Positions 52,411-61,602 of a DNA stretch of 63,557 bases are shown piece by piece. This DNA comes from Rhodospirillales bacterium (GTDB lineage Bacteria > Pseudomonadota > Alphaproteobacteria > Kiloniellales > JACOMY01). Position numbers and translations under genes: made by a program. The notes beneath the pieces were generated by a model. It was not told the origin of the DNA and searched no databases. It saw only the letters and a list, made by a program, of their open reading frames with translations. Within the stretch, counting starts at the first letter, position 1, and the number at the start of each line of letters is the position of its first letter. The stretch is from assembly GCA_014324045.1 (NCBI GenBank), contig JACOMY010000012.1:1-63557 (forward strand), read 5' to 3'.

Positions 52411-53007
52411 TTAACTGCCGCCCTTCTGACCGTAGGCGGTGCCCCAGCCCCAAGCGCCGGAGCCGAAACCGCGGGCGACGATACGCTCGCGATAGATCTG
52501 CGAGACGCTGTTGCCGTCGCCGGCCAGTAGAGCTTTGGTCGAGCACATTTCTGCGCAGAGCGGCAGTTTGCCCTCGGCCAAGCGATTGCGGCCGTACTTC
52601 TGGAACTCGATCGCCGAGTTGTCGGGCTCGGGACCGCCGGCGCAGAAGGTGCACTTGTCCATCTTGCCGCGCGAACCGAAGTTGCTGGCCTGCGGGAACT
52701 GCGGCGCGCCGAAGGGACAGGCGTAGAAGCAGTAACCGCAACCGATGCAGAGATCCTTGGAATGCAGCACCACGCCGTCGTCGGTCTGGTAGAAGCAATC
52801 CACCGGGCAGACCGCCATACAGGGTGCGTCGGAGCAGTGCATGCAGGCTACCGAAATCGAACGCTCGCCGGGGGCGCCGTCGTTCAAGGTGACGACGCGG
52901 CGCCGGTTCACGCCCCAGGGGATCTCGTTCTCGTTCTTACAGGCGGTAACGCAGGCGTTACATTCGATACAGCGCTCTGCGTCGCACAAGAACCTCATTC
53001 TTGCCAT
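52411..53007 (-). CDS. fdh3B: Formate dehydrogenase beta subunit, four-cluster ferredoxin
   Basis: 198 aa. Four cysteine groups for 4Fe-4S clusters: CIECNACVTACK, CMHCSDAPCMAVCPVDC, CIGCGYCFYACPFG and CTFC...CAEMC. Transfers electrons from the molybdenum subunit to cytochrome b. Starts 14 bp after the alpha-subunit stop. The size and motif order match the Fdh3 type rather than the longer E. coli FdnH, which has a membrane tail. Confidence 0.93.
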   Translation of the reverse strand: MARMRFLCDAERCIECNACVTACKNENEIPWGVNRRRVVTLNDGAPGERSISVACMHCSDAPCMAVCPVDCFYQTDDGVVLHSKDLCIGCGYCFYACPFGAPQFPQASNFGSRGKMDKCTFCAGGPEPDNSAIEFQKYGRNRLAEGKLPLCAEMCSTKALLAGDGNSVSQIYRERIVARGFGSGAWGWGTAYGQKGGS

Positions 53008-53021
53008 GGTCTAATCCTCCC

Positions 53022-55919
53022 TTAAGCCTGCTGCGCCGGTTCTACCCGGCAAAGCGTGGCCTTGCTTTCCTGCATCTGGGTGACGCTGTCATAGCCGTAG
53101 GTCTGAACCGTGTTGCCGGCCTCGCCCAAGACATAGGGGTCGGAGCCCTTCGGGTACTTCGCCCGTTGGTCCTCGCCCTGCCACCAGCCGCCGAAATGGA
53201 AGGGCGTGAAAACCACGCCGCGTCCGACCCGCGGGGTGAACAGCGCCTTCACCAGGATTCTGCTGCCTTCCGGGCCATAGACCCAGACCATTTCGCCGTC
53301 GCGGACCCCCAGATCGTTGCCGTCGGCGGGGTTAATCTCGACGAACATCTCCTGCTGCAGCTCGGCCAGCCACTTGTTGGAGCGGCTTTCGTCGCCGCCG
53401 CCCTCGTACTCCACTAGGCGCCCCGACGTTAAGATCATCGGGTATTCCTTGGTGAAGTCGTTTTTCTGGATGGATTCGTAGAGAGTCGGCACCCGCCAGA
53501 AGGTCTTGTCCTCATAGGTCGGATAGTCCGCTACCAGGTCGCGACGCGGGGTGTAGAGCGGCTCTCTGTGGATCGGGATGGGATCCGGGAAGTTCCAGAC
53601 CACGGCCCGGGCCTTGGCGTTACCGTAGGGCGCACAACCGTGCTTGATCGCCACCCGCTGGATACCGCCGGAAAGGTCGGTCTTCCAGTTGGTCGCGTCG
53701 CCGGCAATGGCTTCGATCACGCCCCGCTCTTCCGCGGTCAGGTCGCCGTCCCAGCCAAGCTTCTTTAGCATGGCCATGGTGAATTCGGGATAACCGTCCT
53801 CAATCTCGGACCCGACGGGGTAGGAGGATTCGGCCAGCAGATTCTGCCCGTCACGCTCCACGCCGAAGCGGGCGCGGAAGCCCATACCGCCCTCTGCGAC
53901 CGGAACGTCCGGATTATAGAGGTTGGGTGAGCCCGGATGCCCCATTTCCGCTGTGCCCCACGACGGCCAGGGCAAGCCGTAGTACTCGCCGTCGCAAGGT
54001 CCGCCGATGGCCCGCAGGGAGGTGCCGTCGAAGGTCTGCTGGTTGGCCATATGACGCTTCAGGCGTTCCGGCGACTGGCCGGTGTAGCCGATGGTCCACA
54101 TGCCGCGGTTGAACTCGCGGGTTATGTCCTCCACGACCGGCTCGTCGCCCTCGACCTTGATGTTCTTGTACATCTCTTCCGCGAAGCCGAGCTTCCTGGC
54201 CAGAAGGTAGTTGATGGTGTGGTCGGGCTTGGAGTCGAACAGCGGGTCGATCACCTTGTCGCGCCACTGCAGGGAGCGGTTGGAGGCGGTAACAGATCCG
54301 CGGGTCTCGTACTGCGTCGTCGCCGGAAGCAGATAGGTGCCGTTCTGGCGATCCTGCATGACCGCGGTCATGGTCGGGAAGGGATCGATCACCACCAGGA
54401 TGTCCAGCTTCTCCATCGCCTTCTTCATGTCGGGCAGACGGGTCTGCGAGTTCGGCGCATGGCCCCAGAACACCATCGCGCGGGTCTTGTCGGGCTGCTG
54501 TAAGTTCTCCTTGTTCTCCAGCACGCCGTCGATCCAGCGCGAAACCGGGATGCCCTTCTCTTCCATCATGAAGCGGTCGCTGCCGTCGGCCGTCTTCATG
54601 GTGGCGAAACGGGCGGCCATATCCTCGTAAGACACGTCCCAGACCCGGCTCCAGTGGCCCCAGGCCCCCTTGGAAAGACCGTAATAGCCCGGCAGTGTGT
54701 TGGCGAGCACACCTAGATCGGTCGCGCCCTGAACGTTGTCGTGGCCGCGGAAGATGTTGGTGCCGCCGCCCGGCCGGCCCATGTTGCCCAGCGCTAACTG
54801 CAGGATACAGTAGGCCCGGGTGTTGTTGTTGCCGTTGGTGTGCTGGGTGCCGCCCATGCACCAGATCACCGTGCCCGGACGGTTGTTCGCCATGGTGCGG
54901 GCCACACGCTTCAACTGGCTGCCCGGCACGCCGGAGATGCGCTCGACCTCGTCCGGCGGATAGTCGGCAACTTCCCGGCGGATCTGGTCCATCCCCCAAA
55001 CCCGCTGGCGGATGAATTCCTTATCCTCCCAGCTGTTGTCGAAGATGTGCCAGAGGATGCCCCAGATCACCGCCACATCGGTGCCGGGACGGAAACGCAC
55101 ATACTCGTCCGCATGGGCGGCGGTTCGGGTAAAGCGCGGATCGCAGACGATCAGCGGCGCGTTGTTCTCCTCCTTCGCCTTCAGTACGTGCAGCAGCGAG
55201 ACCGGATGGGCTTCGGCCGGGTTGCCGCCGATGATGAAGATCGAACGGGAATTGTGGATGTCGTTGTAGGAGTTGGTCATCGCCCCATAGCCCCAGGTGT
55301 TGGCAACACCTGCGACCGTGGTGGAGTGACAGATGCGGGCCTGGTGGTCGACGTTGTTGGTGCCCCAGAATGCGGCGAACTTACGAACCAGATAGGCCTG
55401 CTCGTTGCTGTGCTTGGCAGAGCCCAGCCAATAGACCGAGTCGGGGCCGGAGGTCTCGCGGATCTCCAGCAGCTTGTCGCCGATCTCGTCGATGGCCTCG
55501 TCCCAGGAGATGCGGGTCCATTTTCCGTCGACCATCTTCATGGGATACTTGAGGCGGCGTTCGCCGTGGGCATGCTCGCGCACGGCCGCACCCTTGGCGC
55601 AATGTGCCCCCAGATTGAAGGGCGAGTCGAATCCGGGCTCCTGCCCGACCCAGACGCCGTCCTGCACTTCCGCCAAGACCGTGCAGCCCACAGAGCAGTG
55701 GGTGCAGACCGACTTCTTCACGGCGGAGTCGGCGTCCATGGCGGCAGCCTGGGCCTCGCGGACCATACCGCCTGTCATACCGCCGGCGGCAAGGCCGCCG
55801 ACTGCCAAGCCGGAGCGTTTTAGAAACGTCCGGCGATCAACCGCCTGCTTCGTCAGCGCTTGGCGGGCAGACGACAAGCGGGGGCCTCTCGCAACCCCGT
55901 TTGTCTTCTTCCTGAGCAT
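53022..55919 (-). CDS. fdhA: Formate dehydrogenase catalytic alpha subunit (molybdopterin, Cys type)
   Basis: 965 aa. Twin-arginine leader DRRTFLKRSGLAVGG near residue 28 sends it folded to the periplasm. A 4Fe-4S site follows (CTHCSVGC, then C in GAHCAKGAA). The active-site motif is HQARICHSTTVAG, cysteine instead of selenocysteine. Molybdopterin-binding segments include FIIGGNPAEAHPV, GGTQHTNGNNNT and RPGGGTNIFRGHDN. It oxidises formate to CO2. The gene follows the chaperone and small Tat genes in one operon. Confidence 0.96.
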   Translation of the reverse strand: MLRKKTNGVARGPRLSSARQALTKQAVDRRTFLKRSGLAVGGLAAGGMTGGMVREAQAAAMDADSAVKKSVCTHCSVGCTVLAEVQDGVWVGQEPGFDSPFNLGAHCAKGAAVREHAHGERRLKYPMKMVDGKWTRISWDEAIDEIGDKLLEIRETSGPDSVYWLGSAKHSNEQAYLVRKFAAFWGTNNVDHQARICHSTTVAGVANTWGYGAMTNSYNDIHNSRSIFIIGGNPAEAHPVSLLHVLKAKEENNAPLIVCDPRFTRTAAHADEYVRFRPGTDVAVIWGILWHIFDNSWEDKEFIRQRVWGMDQIRREVADYPPDEVERISGVPGSQLKRVARTMANNRPGTVIWCMGGTQHTNGNNNTRAYCILQLALGNMGRPGGGTNIFRGHDNVQGATDLGVLANTLPGYYGLSKGAWGHWSRVWDVSYEDMAARFATMKTADGSDRFMMEEKGIPVSRWIDGVLENKENLQQPDKTRAMVFWGHAPNSQTRLPDMKKAMEKLDILVVIDPFPTMTAVMQDRQNGTYLLPATTQYETRGSVTASNRSLQWRDKVIDPLFDSKPDHTINYLLARKLGFAEEMYKNIKVEGDEPVVEDITREFNRGMWTIGYTGQSPERLKRHMANQQTFDGTSLRAIGGPCDGEYYGLPWPSWGTAEMGHPGSPNLYNPDVPVAEGGMGFRARFGVERDGQNLLAESSYPVGSEIEDGYPEFTMAMLKKLGWDGDLTAEERGVIEAIAGDATNWKTDLSGGIQRVAIKHGCAPYGNAKARAVVWNFPDPIPIHREPLYTPRRDLVADYPTYEDKTFWRVPTLYESIQKNDFTKEYPMILTSGRLVEYEGGGDESRSNKWLAELQQEMFVEINPADGNDLGVRDGEMVWVYGPEGSRILVKALFTPRVGRGVVFTPFHFGGWWQGEDQRAKYPKGSDPYVLGEAGNTVQTYGYDSVTQMQESKATLCRVEPAQQA

Positions 55920-56048
55920 GGCTTTACTCCCTTGTCCGGTTAATGCTGTCCCGGGCCCCTTGCCCGAAGATGCAGCTCAAACTTCCTTCTAGGTTACCTA
56001 TCAGTTCGGTTCGCCTCGACAGTTTTTCTCCGTCGCAAGCCCGTTGGG

Positions 56049-56249
56049 CTAGAAACGTGCACTGTCGTAGTAGGCCTTGACGTGATCGGTCTCGGCATAG
56101 CCGCCCTTGGGCGCAGGTTTGGCGGCCTGGGCCGGGGCGGAGGCAAGACCCCCCGCCACCAGGGCGGCACCGCCGGCGACCGACCCGATGCCGAGCTTCA
56201 AAAAGCCCCGCCTTGCGGACTGCCGCTTGCTGTCGTCGTTCTCTAGCAT
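56049..56249 (-). CDS. Small twin-arginine-signal protein of the formate dehydrogenase locus
   Basis: 66 aa. The first half is a Tat signal (SARRGFLKLGIGSVAGG), the rest a short tail (GGYAETDHVKAYYDSARF). This matches the formate-dehydrogenase-region Tat-target protein family (TIGR02811 type), thought to escort or be a small subunit of the enzyme. Located 130 bp before fdhA. No metal site. Confidence 0.85.
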   Translation of the reverse strand: MLENDDSKRQSARRGFLKLGIGSVAGGAALVAGGLASAPAQAAKPAPKGGYAETDHVKAYYDSARF

Positions 56250-56322
56250 CTTCAGGTTCTCCTCTCAGTTAAACCTCACTCGCTTCGGTCAAACCTCGCT
56301 CACTGCGTTCGGCGGCTTCAGC

Positions 56323-56922
56323 CTAGGTCATGACGAAGGCCGTGCTCTCTATTTCCATCAAGAGGCTTCCCAGGCGGCCGACCGGCCGGTAGAATCCAGC
56401 CGACTCGGCCGTCTCCAGGTCGCGGAAGAAGTGCCGGGCCCAGGGGGCCAGGTGATCGTCGAAGAAACGCTGCTGCTGCGCCAGACCGCCAGTCGCGCCG
56501 AAGCGCCCAAGGATCAGGCCCGCCATCACCTCCATAAGAGCGGCGATGTGGTCCTCGGGCTCCTTGACTGCAGGATCGCGTTCGACGCCGAGCGCGCGCA
56601 GGTCGTGGCGCAGCCGCGCCAAGGGCTTCTCATGTAGAAAACCGGTCAGGTAATAGGAAGCGAAGGGTACCAGCTCACCGCGTCCCAGCCCGATGAAGAG
56701 CTGGTGATATTCTTCGCCGACGGTCTGCGGATCGGCCTGGCGTGCAGCTGTAGCCAAGGCCGCTACCGCCTCGCCGAAGGTACCCGCCTCACCGGTCGCT
56801 GCGCCTAGCCGCTGCAGCGTTTCCGGCGGCGGCGGTCCGGCAAGCAGACGGCCCATCAGGCTGTAGATCTCAGCCCGTTGGCCTTCCACGTCTTCGATAA
56901 GCGTTTCTGCGCTCCGATTCAT
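56323..56922 (-). CDS. TorD-family molecular chaperone for formate dehydrogenase
   Basis: 199 aa, all-helical. TorD/DmsD signature EEYHQLFIGLGRGELVPFAS followed by YYLTGFLHEKPLARLR, and EPEDHIAALMEVMAGLI. Such proteins bind the Tat leader of a specific molybdoenzyme and hold it until the cofactor is inserted. It is the first gene of the operon, ahead of the Tat peptide protein and the catalytic subunit; 217 bp upstream separate it from mrp and should hold the operon promoter. Confidence 0.9.
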   Translation of the reverse strand: MNRSAETLIEDVEGQRAEIYSLMGRLLAGPPPPETLQRLGAATGEAGTFGEAVAALATAARQADPQTVGEEYHQLFIGLGRGELVPFASYYLTGFLHEKPLARLRHDLRALGVERDPAVKEPEDHIAALMEVMAGLILGRFGATGGLAQQQRFFDDHLAPWARHFFRDLETAESAGFYRPVGRLGSLLMEIESTAFVMT

Positions 56923-57139
56923 CCCTGTTCCGCTCAGGTAACGATTGCCTTCACGGTGTTTTTTCTTCTTATGACATAGGGCTTACCCGCCGGCAAGTCA
57001 AAAGTCAAAGGATTTTACCGGCAAGCGGACTCCTTGTCCGACTATCCGGGATCAGAATCTCTACTTGCGAATCGGTCGCAAAATAACGCACGAGACAACA
57101 GACTGCGAGAAGCGGCGAAGCACAGGATTCTTACCTAGC

Positions 57140-58339
57140 CTATTCCATAACAATTCTGGGCGCCCGGCCCACCGTCATCTCCCGTTCTTCCGACAGCCGC
57201 GCTTGCACTTGCCCGGCGATCTTGCGGTAGATCAGGGCATGGTCCCCCGCCGGCTCTGCGATCGTCACCGGAGTGCCGGAGTCGGACCTGGCCCTAATCT
57301 CCATATGCAGCGGCACGGCGCCCAGGAAAGGGACGCCGAGCCTCTCAGCCTCTGCCTCCGCGCCGCCGTGTCCGAAGATATCAGAGCGCTCGCCGCAGCT
57401 GGGGCAAAGAAAGTAGCTCATGTTCTCGATAATGCCCAGCAACGGCACCTCCACCTTGCGGAACATGTTGAGCCCCTTGCGGGCATCGATCAGCGCCAGG
57501 TCTTGCGGCGTCGAGACGATGACTGCACCTGCCAGCGGCACCTGCTGGGCCATGGTCAACTGCGCATCGCCGGTGCCCGGCGGCATGTCCACGACGAGCA
57601 GGTCGAGCGCACCCCAAGCGACTTCGCGCAGCATCTGGCCCAAGGCCGATATGACCATGGGGCCACGCCAGATCATCGGCGTGTCCTCCTCCACCAGGAA
57701 GCCCATCGACATGACCTTCATGCCATAGCCCTCCAGGGGCTTGAGGACATTGCCGGCGGTCGGCTGCGGCCGGCCGGCGACGCCGAGCAGGCGCGGCACC
57801 GAGGGTCCGTAGATGTCGGCATCCAGCACCCCGACCGCCAGACCCAGCGCCTGCAAGCCTAGGGCCAGATTGACCGCGGTGGTGGATTTGCCTACACCGC
57901 CCTTGCCCGAAGCTACGGCGATGATCGCCTCGACACCGGGCAGGCCTGCCTTTTGCGCCGGCTGCGTGTCGGCCTGGATCTTGTTTGTTTGGGTCTTGTC
58001 TGCTGGGGCCCTGCCCGACTGCATCGGCGGCGGCAAGCTGCTGCGCTGCGCTGCCGTCGGCGCAGGCCGCACGGGGACCCGCCCGGCACCGCTGTGCGCG
58101 GTCAGAACGATGCCGGTGCCGGTGACGCCGGGCAGATCGCGAACCACCTGTTCGGCAGCCTGGCGTAAGGGCTCCAAGGCGCCGGCCCGCTCCGCCGGCA
58201 CAGTAATGGAGAAGAAGACCTGCCCCTCCGCGATCACGATCTCGGACAGCAGTCCCAGATCGACGATGTTACCGTCGCGGTCGGGCCCCTTCACCCGGCG
58301 CAGCGCCGCCTCGATCTCTGCCTTGGTCACCTCGGCCAT
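57140..58339 (-). CDS. apbC: Mrp/ApbC-type P-loop iron-sulfur cluster carrier
   Basis: 399 aa. N-terminal DUF59 domain (about residues 1-90) and, after a proline/glutamine-rich linker, a ParA-like NTPase with the deviant Walker A ASGKGGVGKSTTAVNLA near residue 143, VDMPPGTGDAQLTMAQ (switch II) and the Fe-S cysteine pair FLCPSCGE. It delivers Fe-S clusters to apoproteins. Its place beside a multi-cluster formate dehydrogenase is suggestive, but it is a common housekeeping gene. Confidence 0.94.
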   Translation of the reverse strand: MAEVTKAEIEAALRRVKGPDRDGNIVDLGLLSEIVIAEGQVFFSITVPAERAGALEPLRQAAEQVVRDLPGVTGTGIVLTAHSGAGRVPVRPAPTAAQRSSLPPPMQSGRAPADKTQTNKIQADTQPAQKAGLPGVEAIIAVASGKGGVGKSTTAVNLALGLQALGLAVGVLDADIYGPSVPRLLGVAGRPQPTAGNVLKPLEGYGMKVMSMGFLVEEDTPMIWRGPMVISALGQMLREVAWGALDLLVVDMPPGTGDAQLTMAQQVPLAGAVIVSTPQDLALIDARKGLNMFRKVEVPLLGIIENMSYFLCPSCGERSDIFGHGGAEAEAERLGVPFLGAVPLHMEIRARSDSGTPVTIAEPAGDHALIYRKIAGQVQARLSEEREMTVGRAPRIVME

Positions 58340-58507
58340 TACACCTTATCCTCCACAGCCGCGGCTGGCCTCCGGCAAGGGCAGGCACTCGCTCTACGCG
58401 CTTCCGCTATCGAAGCAAAATGGCCGGAAGGCGGAAGGTATTCAATGTAGATTATCCGGGAAGGTCAGCCGGCGAAGGCTCCTTAGCGCTTGCGCGGACG
58501 CGGTGTT

Positions 58508-61492
58508 TCAAGCCGTTGCGCGCGCTTCGCGCAGGGCCCGGCCGAACAGGTAGCCCGTCACCCTGTTCCGTATCTCCGCGTCGGTCAGAATAATGTCGCG
58601 CATTTCCGCATCGTTCCGGAACATGCGGATCATCCCCTCGAATAGGGCTTTATCGTAGGCTGAGCGCACAACGTCTGGGGGATTGTTGCGCAGCAACGCA
58701 CGCATGTCGTCATCGAGGATCTGCGGATTCACCGCCTCGATTCTCGCCATCTGGGCTTCTGTGAACTGGGTGCCATGCCGTTCGTTGAAGGCCTCGACGA
58801 TCTCCGATAGTTCTTTTTTCTCGTCTTCGCTGTAGGGATTGGCGCCAAACTCGCCGATGGCGGCAAGTGCCTCGGTATCGCCCGGAGCGAGCGACGCGCT
58901 GCCCTGCTGCTTACGGTCCAGCTTGAAGGCTTGCAGGCGGAGCATGTCGTCGGCGATCTCGATTTCGGGCGGAAGCTCGCGGTTCGGCAGCAAGCGGGAA
59001 AGCCAGGCGCCGTAGGCGGCGAGTTTTTCGAGACCGGTGTCGTCGAGCCGGACGATCTGGGCGATGAAGGCATAGAAGCGGTTGAAGCTCTTCAGGAGCT
59101 GGCGGAACTCTTCCTGCCGTCCCTCGTCGCCGGCCTCGAAGCGGGCAACCGCCTGCCGCACAAGCCCTTCGAGGCGTGGCCTGTCTGCGGTGTCGAGCGG
59201 TCCCTTGAAGTAGGTCCGGGCAAAGCGCTCGATCTCGTCCTTGCCGAGGTAGCCGAATTTGAACAGCCACCCCTCCAGATCGTAGATCAGATTGGGATCC
59301 GACATCGCCTCGACGGCGGTCGCTTCGTAGAAGGGCCGGAAGGCGTCCTGGATGTCCTCGATGCTGTTCTGGAAATCGAGAACGAAGGTGCGCTCCTTCC
59401 CTGTCCATATCCGGTTCAGGCGGGAAAGCGTCTGCACTGCCTGAAGACCGGAAAGCTGCCGATCGACATACATGGCGCAGAGTTTGGGTTGGTCGAAGCC
59501 GGTCTGATACTTCTCGGCTACGATCAGGATGCGGTAGCTCTCGGCATAAGGCGTCCCGTCGTCCTTGAAGCCGTCGAAGCGGTCGGGCAGTTCGGTCTCG
59601 GCAAAGCCGTTGACGGTGGCCTCGGTTTTGGACTCGCCATTCACCTGCAGATGGCCCGAGAAGGCAACGAGCGGCTTCAGGCCGGCATAGCCTTGCTCTT
59701 CGATGTAGCTCCGCACCTGCAAGAAGTATCTGAGCGCCTGGTCACGGCTTTCGGCGACGATCATCGCCCTGGCCTGTCCGTTCAGTTCCTGCATGACGTG
59801 GCGGCGGAAATGCTCGACGATTATCGAGACCTTCTGACCGATGGCGGTCGGATGCAGACTGGCGTAGCGGGCGACTCTGCGCTGCCCCCGGCGCCCGCTC
59901 AGTTTGGGATCCTCCTCGATGGCCTTTTCAAGTTGGTAGTAAGCCCTGTAGGTCATGTAATTCTGGAGCACGTCCAGAATGAACCTCTCCTCGATGGCCT
60001 GGCGCATGGAGTAGAGGTGGAAGGGATGGGGCAGTCCGTCCTCACCCCGAACGCCGAAGCGCTCCAGGGTCACGTTGCGCGGCGTCGCCGTGAAGGCGAA
60101 GAAGCTGATATTGGCCTGCGGTCCCCGGGCCTTCTGGTAGTCGGCGATCAGATCCTCGATGTCGCCGCTCGAATTGGCCTCGCGCGTAAGGGCATCGGTC
60201 ATTGCCTGCGCACTCTTGCCCGATTGGCTCGAATGGGCCTCGTCCAGGATGACCGCAAAGGTGCGGTTCCCCTGCCCTGACAGCGCGCGCAAGTGATCGG
60301 TCGAGAACTTCTGGATGGTGGTGACGACGATCCGCGCGCCCCCGGCGATGGCCTCTTTCAGTTGGCGGGATGTACCGTCGATCTTCCTGACGACGCCGGC
60401 CGTCTGCGCGAACTGGGTCACCCTTCCCTGCAGTTGCCTGTCGAGGACAACGCGGTCGGTTACCACGATCGCCGTATCGAAGACCGGCTTGTCGGCTTCG
60501 TCGTGCAGGACGATCGCATGGTGTGCCAGCCAGCCGATGGTGTTGGACTTTCCGGATCCGGCAGAGTGCTGGATCAGATAGTTGGCTCCGCTGCCGTGGG
60601 CCTTGGCGTGCGCCATGATCTTGCGCACCGCGTCGAGCTGCTGAAAGCGCGGAAAGATCATTACCTCATCCTTGCCGCTCCCTTCCAGCTGCATGAACTG
60701 CCCGACGATATCGAGGAGCACAGAGCGGGAAAAGACCGCCTCGCCCCATGCGCCCGAGCTGTAGAGATAGGCAATGCGGTGTTCGCCCTCGACATCCGGG
60801 TTGCCGGCGCCGCCGTTGCGGCCGCGGTTGAAGGGCAGAAAACGGGTCTTCCCGTTCATCAGCCGTGTCGTCATCGAGGCGTTGTCTTGGTCGAGCGCGA
60901 AGTGAACCAGGGCGCCGCGCTTGAAGGTCAACAGCGGCTCCCCCGCCGGAGAGCGGTCGTCGCGGTACTGCTTTTCGGCGTTGCGGAAGGTCGATCCGGT
61001 CAGACGGTTCTTCGCCTCTAGGGTGACAAGGGGCAGGCCGTTAACGAAGAGCACCGCGTCGAGGCGGCCGCCGTGCTTGCAGCTGTATTCGACCTCGTCC
61101 ATCACCGACAGGATGTTGGCCCGGTATTCGGCGGTACGCCTGGGCTCCAAGCCGCTTGCGGGGCGGAAGTAGCAAAGGCTCAGGGCAATCCCGGGAACGA
61201 TCTTGATCCCCTTGCGCAGGACATCGAGCAGGCCGCGATCCTTCAATGCCTTGTCGAGCCGCTGGAAGAACTGCGCCTCGGCCGAGGCGGCGTAATGCCG
61301 GGTCAGCTGCTGCCAGGCCGCGGGCTGCGTCTCCCGGACGAAACGCAGGACAAGCTGCCGGTCCATGGCCAAGGCGCGGTCGTAATCGGCCTTCGGATCG
61401 CGGCGCCGGTAGCCCTCGCCGCAGACAAGCGCGTCGATCAGCTGCTGCTGGAGGACCTTTTCCCGGTGCAGGTTCTGGGCCGAAAGCGTCAT
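58508..61492 (-). CDS. hsdR: Type I restriction endonuclease subunit HsdR
   Basis: 994 aa. N-terminal PD-(D/E)xK nuclease: GGRLDAVLFVNGLPLVTLEA, with Asp and the E-x-K in LEAKNR. Then an SF2 translocase: Walker A HSAGSGKSNTIGW, DEAH in VILDEAHSSQSG, and FFAFTATPRNVTLERFG, VAEKYQTGFDQPKLCAM and QTLSRLNRIW. It cuts DNA after ATP-driven translocation with HsdM/HsdS. Last gene of the operon, 110 bp after darG. No hsdM is in the window; it presumably lies beyond the right edge. Confidence 0.95.
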   Translation of the reverse strand: MTLSAQNLHREKVLQQQLIDALVCGEGYRRRDPKADYDRALAMDRQLVLRFVRETQPAAWQQLTRHYAASAEAQFFQRLDKALKDRGLLDVLRKGIKIVPGIALSLCYFRPASGLEPRRTAEYRANILSVMDEVEYSCKHGGRLDAVLFVNGLPLVTLEAKNRLTGSTFRNAEKQYRDDRSPAGEPLLTFKRGALVHFALDQDNASMTTRLMNGKTRFLPFNRGRNGGAGNPDVEGEHRIAYLYSSGAWGEAVFSRSVLLDIVGQFMQLEGSGKDEVMIFPRFQQLDAVRKIMAHAKAHGSGANYLIQHSAGSGKSNTIGWLAHHAIVLHDEADKPVFDTAIVVTDRVVLDRQLQGRVTQFAQTAGVVRKIDGTSRQLKEAIAGGARIVVTTIQKFSTDHLRALSGQGNRTFAVILDEAHSSQSGKSAQAMTDALTREANSSGDIEDLIADYQKARGPQANISFFAFTATPRNVTLERFGVRGEDGLPHPFHLYSMRQAIEERFILDVLQNYMTYRAYYQLEKAIEEDPKLSGRRGQRRVARYASLHPTAIGQKVSIIVEHFRRHVMQELNGQARAMIVAESRDQALRYFLQVRSYIEEQGYAGLKPLVAFSGHLQVNGESKTEATVNGFAETELPDRFDGFKDDGTPYAESYRILIVAEKYQTGFDQPKLCAMYVDRQLSGLQAVQTLSRLNRIWTGKERTFVLDFQNSIEDIQDAFRPFYEATAVEAMSDPNLIYDLEGWLFKFGYLGKDEIERFARTYFKGPLDTADRPRLEGLVRQAVARFEAGDEGRQEEFRQLLKSFNRFYAFIAQIVRLDDTGLEKLAAYGAWLSRLLPNRELPPEIEIADDMLRLQAFKLDRKQQGSASLAPGDTEALAAIGEFGANPYSEDEKKELSEIVEAFNERHGTQFTEAQMARIEAVNPQILDDDMRALLRNNPPDVVRSAYDKALFEGMIRMFRNDAEMRDIILTDAEIRNRVTGYLFGRALREARATA

Positions 61493-61602
61493 GGCTTCCT
61501 CATGTCTTTTTCCGGATCTTGCCCAATCTCATCGAGGCGGCGGCCAGTTTACCCCGGCCGGTCCGGCCGGCGACGGCGGCGATGAGGGCGGCGCGGCAAG
61601 AG

